Source: Theropithecus gelada (taxonomy: Eukaryota; Chordata; Mammalia; Primates; Cercopithecidae). From it: a stretch of DNA of 64,000 nucleotides. The notes below the pieces were generated by a model. It did not search any database. It was not told the DNA's origin and saw nothing but the letters and a program-made list of their open reading frames with translations. The stretch is from positions 109,322,392-109,386,391 of the forward strand of contig NC_037672.1 of NCBI RefSeq assembly GCF_003255815.1, in the 5' to 3' direction. Position numbers and translations under genes: made by a program. Numbering within the stretch: the first letter of the stretch is position 1; each line of letters starts with the position of its first letter. This document shows positions 58,745 through 64,000 of the stretch, piece after piece.

Positions 58745-59220
58745 ATTACTCTCCAACATGGTAGACACTGGCCACATGTGGCTACGAGCATTTCAAGTGT
58801 GGCTAGTCTAAATTGAGATGTTCTTTAAGTGTAAAATACACCTGAGATTTCAAAAATTTGGGGGAACGGGGGAGGGATAGCATTAGGAGATATACCTATT
58901 GTAAATGATGAGTTAATGGGTGCAGCACACCAACATGGCACATGTATACATATGTAACGAACCTGCATGTTGTGCACATATGCCCTAGAACTTAAAGTAT
59001 AATAAAAAAATTTAGTATAAAAAATATCAAATATTTCCTTAGTAACTTTTTATATTGCTTACATGTTGAGGTGATAATATTTTGGATACGTTAATTGAAA
59101 TAATATATATTAGTAAAATTTATTTCACCTGTTTCTTTTTACTTTTTCATATATTCACCAGAAAATGTAAAAGTATACTTCTTGCATTCTATTTCTAATG
59201 AACAGCACTAGTGTAAACTG
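58745..59220 (-). mobile_element. hAT-type MITE relic, split by an L1 tail
   Basis: Left part (58745-58860): GGTAGACACTGGCCACATGT, GGCTACGAGCATTTCAAGTG, GGCTAGTCTAAATTGAGATG, GTGTAAAATACACCTGAGAT. Right part (59025-59220): AATATCAAATATTTCCTTAG, GATAATATTTTGGATACGTT, GTAAAATTTATTTCACCTG, TTTCTTTTTACTTTTTCATA and TCTAATGAACAGCAC. Together they follow a common Charlie-type non-autonomous repeat in reverse. Family name uncertain (MER58/Charlie7-like). Confidence 0.72.
58861..59018 (+). mobile_element. L1 3' tail, ~155 bp, inside the MITE
   Basis: Sense L1 3' UTR: GGGGGAGGGATAGCATTAGG, GATGAGTTAATGGGTGCAGC, CACCAACATGGCACATGTAT, GTAACGAACCTGCATGTTGT, and GAACTTAAAGTATAATAAAA. Extremely 5'-truncated. 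AAAAATTT-like sequence on both sides may be its target duplication. Confidence 0.92.
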
Positions 59221-60978
59221 CATATTCATTGCACTATAAATAATTAGTGACTCCAATCAAAATTTTGATGGGACTTATTTTTTCTGAAAAGCCTAAAAGA
59301 TATCTTAAGCAGGTAAGTTTGTTTATTTTGATCAACCTAACTGACAAAATTAGCTAAAAGAAAAATAAAAGTGAGGTAAATCCAAAGTCAGTAAAAAACA
59401 CCAAACAGGGAAGTTATATAAAAATAGATAAATTGAGCAATTTTCCACCGGTCACATTATTCAAATAGCTAAACCATTTGTGCTTAGTGATACAACTCAA
59501 TTTCTTATCTAAATCAATCAGATTAATCCAACTAGGGAATATCTTACATTCTTGTTATTGTTCCAAATATATCGGTCAGATATTATTCCAAGCAATCGCT
59601 AGAATATTACATTCAAAAGCATAAGAGTGATAATGGGCATTAGGCTTATATATACAAAGGATCTTTACAAAACCTAGGGTTTTAACTACCAATTATTTTT
59701 TAAGTAATATATTAATTCCTTAGAAATAAGACATTAATCCTATCAACAATCAGTAGCATGATTATTTCATTGGCAAGTATGTCTGGGTATAATGGTATCA
59801 AAATAGATACTGAAAACTGAACATTTTAACCAACCAGCTAGCTGTTTTGTACAGTGTTGAACGAACAATCATAGTCAAAAAAGTGGGTGTATCCGAAGAG
59901 TAGATTGGAACCACTTTCATATTAAATAACATGAGAAAAGAAATGGCAAATAGAACTGAAAAATCTCACAGCTATCTAAGAAATAAAACAAATTATACTG
60001 CCTATACTAAGCTTCCATTTAACAGAAAATCTTTCCTTTCTCGTACTCTGTTTCCAGTAGATTTGTCACTTAAAGTTCTGTTCACATGGAATTTGATGAA
60101 ATCCCCAGCAGACCACAAGATTGGTAAACCTGTTCTAACTGCTCTTACAATATCATGGAGCAGAGCTTGAATTACCAATCCACCAGAGAATGCTAATGCA
60201 ATTATGAGTGTTTACTTACACCATGTGTTTCTCACTGAGCCTCCCCGCTGTGTCAGGATAAACCAAAGGGAGCTAATGTTTTATAGATGGTAAGACTCTG
60301 TTTGTTTTCAGTAGGGCTAAGTCTCCCAAAGCACTCAGACACACTAATTAAAGTAAACTGCAGAGGCCCATAATAAAATATATGTGTTTGGAGACTGTGA
60401 GATGAACCCTACTGGCTTATTAAAAGTCAAAAGAAAAATATACATTATTTATGACTTCAAAGGGACACATTGTGAGCTCCAGTTTATTTAAAGGATTAAC
60501 TAAGCAGTGGTTATTGGTGACCATCTGAACAGTTCTTCTTTCACAGTTCATTAGTTCTGTCATATATGTGAGAAGTCATCATTTGGGTTCAAATCAAATA
60601 TTATTAATCAAATAAATTACAGAGGGTACACCAACATTATTAAATGGAATCTTTGTGAAAATAGCTGCTAATAAATCTGGTACTTACTTTTCAACAGTTG
60701 CCTAGTTGCAACAATGTGATTTAGGTTTTCAAAATGTTGTATAAGTATTAAATAATACATTCTTCATTAATTTGGCCCTCCCAGAAACAGCAAGTTGGGG
60801 AATATAATTACAAAACAAATTGCTTCATGACTATCTATTTTCACAGAAGTTACTCCTTTAATCTAGAAACCTGGAAATTTCACAGGGAGGCCACTTTCCC
60901 ATTTTCAACATAAGACTACAAGAGAAGAAAAAGTAATAGCTCATGAAAATGGAAGCCTTTCCATCTATATCTTAAATA
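59221..60978. other. Unassigned AT-rich sequence
   Basis: No named repeat or supported frame. The 79-codon frame at 59931-60170 has no recognisable domain. Confidence 0.5.
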
Positions 60979-61007
60979 TTTTTTTTGAGACGGAGTCTCT
61001 CTCTGTG
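60979..61007 (-). mobile_element. Minimal Alu stub, ~29 bp
   Basis: Eight T followed by GAGACGGAGTCTCTCTCTGT matches exactly the antisense Alu 3' end next to the tail, then stops. Length and position at the tail suit an extremely 5'-truncated retrotransposition, though no target duplication is clear. Confidence 0.8.
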
Positions 61008-61469
61008 GTTTATTAATTGTCCTAAATCAAGTCACATAATTAAAAGTGCACTATTTCTACTTTGCTTAAATACGTTTGAACTAAGGATGATCAAAGCAAA
61101 CCAATATTGCGGCATTTGTTCCCTAGCATTTATTTGAATAACTGCAAACTAGCCATGTTATTGTTTCTATCAGTAAAAACTTTATATCATTTAACTGAAT
61201 ATTAACTTGCATCTGAAGCGTTCTTATAAATAAAACTGCACATATTTAATGGTACAATCACTGAGAGAGTTTGTTTCTCATGTATTTCTAGGTTAGCTTG
61301 AGATTTACCTGAGTTTATATGTTACAAAAAAAAATGTACCCCCAAATAAGAAACTGGACTTAAGATATCCCTTCTGAACTAGCTAGTAAACTGAGGCTTT
61401 TTCGAGATAGCAGAAATACTACTGTAGATCTGCTATTGCCTTCTGATGGAATTATTAGAGCTTTAGTTT

Positions 61470-61600
61470 CATTTTTTCTTTATTCTCTCTCTTCTTCCTT
61501 CCCTTCTTCCTTCTCTCTTCTCTTTCTCACTCACTCTGTCACTCTCTTTTTCTCTCTCCCTGCCAATCTTGTCTGTATCTCTCTCTGTTTGGCATTTGTT
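61470..61600 (+). repeat. CT-rich polypyrimidine tract
   Basis: TTCTTTATTCTCTCTCTTC continuing in CT/TCC permutations for about 130 bp, with few purines. Confidence 0.88.
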
Positions 61601-62649
61601 TCCATCCGAAATTTGCCCACAGTCTTTGTCTTCATACTCTTAGGAGAATACAATAAAACCTAGAATTACAAGATGACATTTTGAACATTACGGGTTACAT
61701 GTCCAGGAGGTGAATTAAAGTTGCTGTCAGTTATGAAGTAATGATAGAATATTTATTTTTATTTTCTTTATACATTCGTTTTAATACCACTATCTTATAT
61801 CATCATAAAGCAGAAAAAGACAAACTAAATAAAATAAAATAAACATTACCAAAATAATACTTATTGAACATTTACTTCATTTCTATAATTTGTGTAACTT
61901 TACCTCACCAATGAGATTTGTATAAGTTTAATTTTCAGATTTCATTAACCTATTAGCAGCCAAATGTATAATTTTAATATTTTCCAAGGTATTTATGATG
62001 AAAAGAGTATATTACTTCTACTTGATTGTAAGTTGTTTCCCTAAATGCATATTACAATGAGAAAATAATAAAATTTATTGGATGAAGGGCTACTTGTCTT
62101 CTTTCTCCCATTTTTCTTTTGTCTACCTCTATTTTTTTTACCTCTTTTCCAGTGGGCTTCCTAAGTCTATTTCTCTGAAATGTTAAATTTAAGAGTTTCT
62201 TTTTATCTTCAAAATTTTGGAACTATCTCTAATTTCTGGAACTGTAATGGTTTACGCTTTTGTTGTCGTTTAATAGATGCTCTATAGACCTTTTCAAAAA
62301 GCATCACATGATTATTCTGTAAACAAAATTAAGCACATGAACACAAAACTACCATTAAGGAACACACATCTTTAAAATCCATGCTCCCTTGAGCAATAAA
62401 AAGCAATTTGGCACGTACTGTGAACATGTATGTATGAACCCAGTAAACTTCAGACAAGTGCCTTTAATTTTGTTTCTTTGGTCCAAATAGTATGCTCTAC
62501 TCAAAGCTCCATTTTCACTATCTCTACCAGAATCAGGGTGTCCTTATTTCTGCATTCAATTGAAAGTATTTAACGAATATAATAAAGATTTTCCATTTTC
62601 AAATTAAACTTTGGTTTGAAATAAGATAAAGAATAGCTACATTTCTTTG
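61601..62649. other. Unassigned AT-rich sequence
   Basis: No named repeat or supported frame. Confidence 0.5.
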
Positions 62650-62800
62650 GCATTTGCTGTGAGATAGATCTATTATTACCTTCGTTTTATAGATAAGAAC
62701 AGTGAGATTTAGATAGACACAGCTTTTTTCTAGTGTCATACTGCTGGTAAGCAATGAAGCCTTAATCTTGATACTAGCACAGACCTGTCTGAATCTAGAG
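62650..62800 (-). mobile_element. MIR element
   Basis: Antisense MIR: TCTATTATTACCTTCGTTTT, ATAGATAAGAACAGTGAGAT, GTGTCATACTGCTGGTAAGC, and CAGACCTGTCTGAATCTAGA. Confidence 0.8.
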
Positions 62801-63260
62801 TTGAAAGTTCAACTACGATCATGAATTGCCTTTCCAGTAATAGAAAAACAGTTGTCAAGCTACAAGACCAGATTTTAAGGCTTGTAATTAGAGTGATCAA
62901 TGGATTTTGCAAAAAAAAAAAATTAAATTGAAAATATTTATGATTGCTCAAAGTATTTCATTAAAGTGTCTCTACCTCCTCTACAATAATAATGTAGATT
63001 ATCAGTATTATTATCTTAAAAACAAGAGGCTGGACAATGGAATGAATAAAACTTCCCTGACCACAGCATTCCTTCTAATGTTCATTATGTTCACATTGTG
63101 AGGCCTTATTTTATCTTCTTAAGAGCATTGTTGTTGAAATTTATATAAACTTACTTCCTCTGGATAAAGATCTATGTTTGGATCTACAATTTTCATATTA
63201 TCAATACGACAATATTGATATAATGTTGTTTTGCCTCCTCCACAAGACTGCATCTTCCAA
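62801..63260. other. Unassigned AT-rich sequence
   Basis: No named repeat or supported frame. Confidence 0.5.
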
Positions 63261-63261
63261 A

Positions 63262-63360
63262 TAGCATAAATTGTGTCTCATTCATGCTGAAAGCCCACTA
63301 CACTGCGAGATTCCAGTATGCATTCAACAAATGCTTATTGAACAAACTCATACTACTTTG
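63262..63360 (+). mobile_element. L2-type 3' fragment
   Basis: AAATTGTGTCTCATTCATGC, then CAGTATGCATTCAACAAATG and CTTATTGAACAAACTCAT, follow the L2 3' end in sense. Confidence 0.6.
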
Positions 63361-64000
63361 TAGCATCCATAACCAGTTCCACAGTCCTGTGTATATGGAT
63401 GGTATTCAGTGAATACATATTGGAAAAGTTATGACTTCTTTATTAAATAAAGATGAACATCTTACTCAAAATATAACAATAAAAGCATTTAATTATTTAA
63501 TGTAAAACCTAAAATATGTGTGGTCAAAAAAAATCATGGTAAGGTGACTTCCCTAAAATAAGACCCACCAAATCTCTTAGATCCAAAATAAAAATGAGAG
63601 ATTTTTATCTATATACAATCCCATCTAACTTCTTTCCCACTCAACTTTGGAAACAACAGGAAGTAGAAGAAAATTCCAAGTTATTCTTTGGTCTAGGACA
63701 GTCTTAGAAACCATTTTAAACTTATAACTCCTATCTGAAGACTCAAGTATTTCTTCTAAGAATATTTATTTAGAAATAATTAAATACCATAAAGATTTAT
63801 AAAACCTTTTTTTCAGGTTTACAATTTAGCGTAGGGTCTCAGATTCAAATGGTTACAAAAAGGAAAGAAAAAAATGAAGTAGGATTTTCTCTTTCATATA
63901 TTTATTCTCATAGATATAATTTTATTAGCATCTGTCTCATCCATGAGACTGTAAGGCTTATTGGACAAAGGTTATGTCTATTTTTCTTCTTGATTTATTC
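63361..64000. other. Unassigned AT-rich sequence
   Basis: No named repeat or gene to the end of the window. Confidence 0.5.

Overview
The window is primate nuclear DNA, most likely from an Old World monkey. It is AT-rich, has no prokaryote-like gene packing, and carries at least 17 Alu elements or fragments plus L1, L2, MIR, MaLR/ERVL LTRs, mariner, Tigger and Charlie relics. Three young Alus (11397-11702, 32222-32460, 55601-56025) carry right-monomer variants that I associate with the cercopithecid AluYR group (for example GGGCGAGGTGG in place of the usual ACGCC-derived motif). Species cannot be settled from this window.

I found no functional protein-coding gene, exon chain, tRNA, rRNA or snRNA gene. 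Every long open frame is explained by repeat sequence or low complexity, or has no support. The window reads as intergenic or deep-intronic DNA.

Layout. 1-9.5 kb: a MaLR LTR, a near-complete Hsmar1 mariner with a decayed transposase and an Alu inserted in its left terminal repeat, a MER5A relic, an old L1 tail and an MST-type LTR. 11-14 kb: a tail-to-tail Alu pair and a 1.2-kb Tigger/MER2-type DNA transposon with an internal 39-bp triplication. 15.9-21.3 kb: two antisense Alus, a MaLR LTR and L1 tails. 21.3-32 kb: mostly unassigned AT-rich DNA with one ERVL-like LTR and a MIR. 32-41 kb: Alus, L1M fragments, MIR and MER5. 41-47 kb is the densest part: an Alu whose tail became a 400-bp GAAA/GGAA microsatellite, a 1.8-kb L1 lodged in that tail, then a 1.4-kb L2 holding two more Alus. 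These sit inside or beside one of two related ~400-bp blocks that match no repeat I know. 47-56 kb: Alus, MIRs, L1 tails, a GT microsatellite and a recent AluYR whose A-tail contains a 97-base assembly gap. 56-64 kb: mostly unassigned AT-rich DNA with a Charlie-type relic split by an L1 tail, a ~29-bp Alu stub, MIR and L2.

The strongest observation for follow-up is the pair of direct homologous blocks (about 40870-41177 continuing at 43650-43830, and about 45660-46110). The intact copy shows what the other looked like before the Alu and L1 arrived. Family names are from memory of consensus features. Boundaries given with target-site duplications are firm; those for ancient repeats are approximate.
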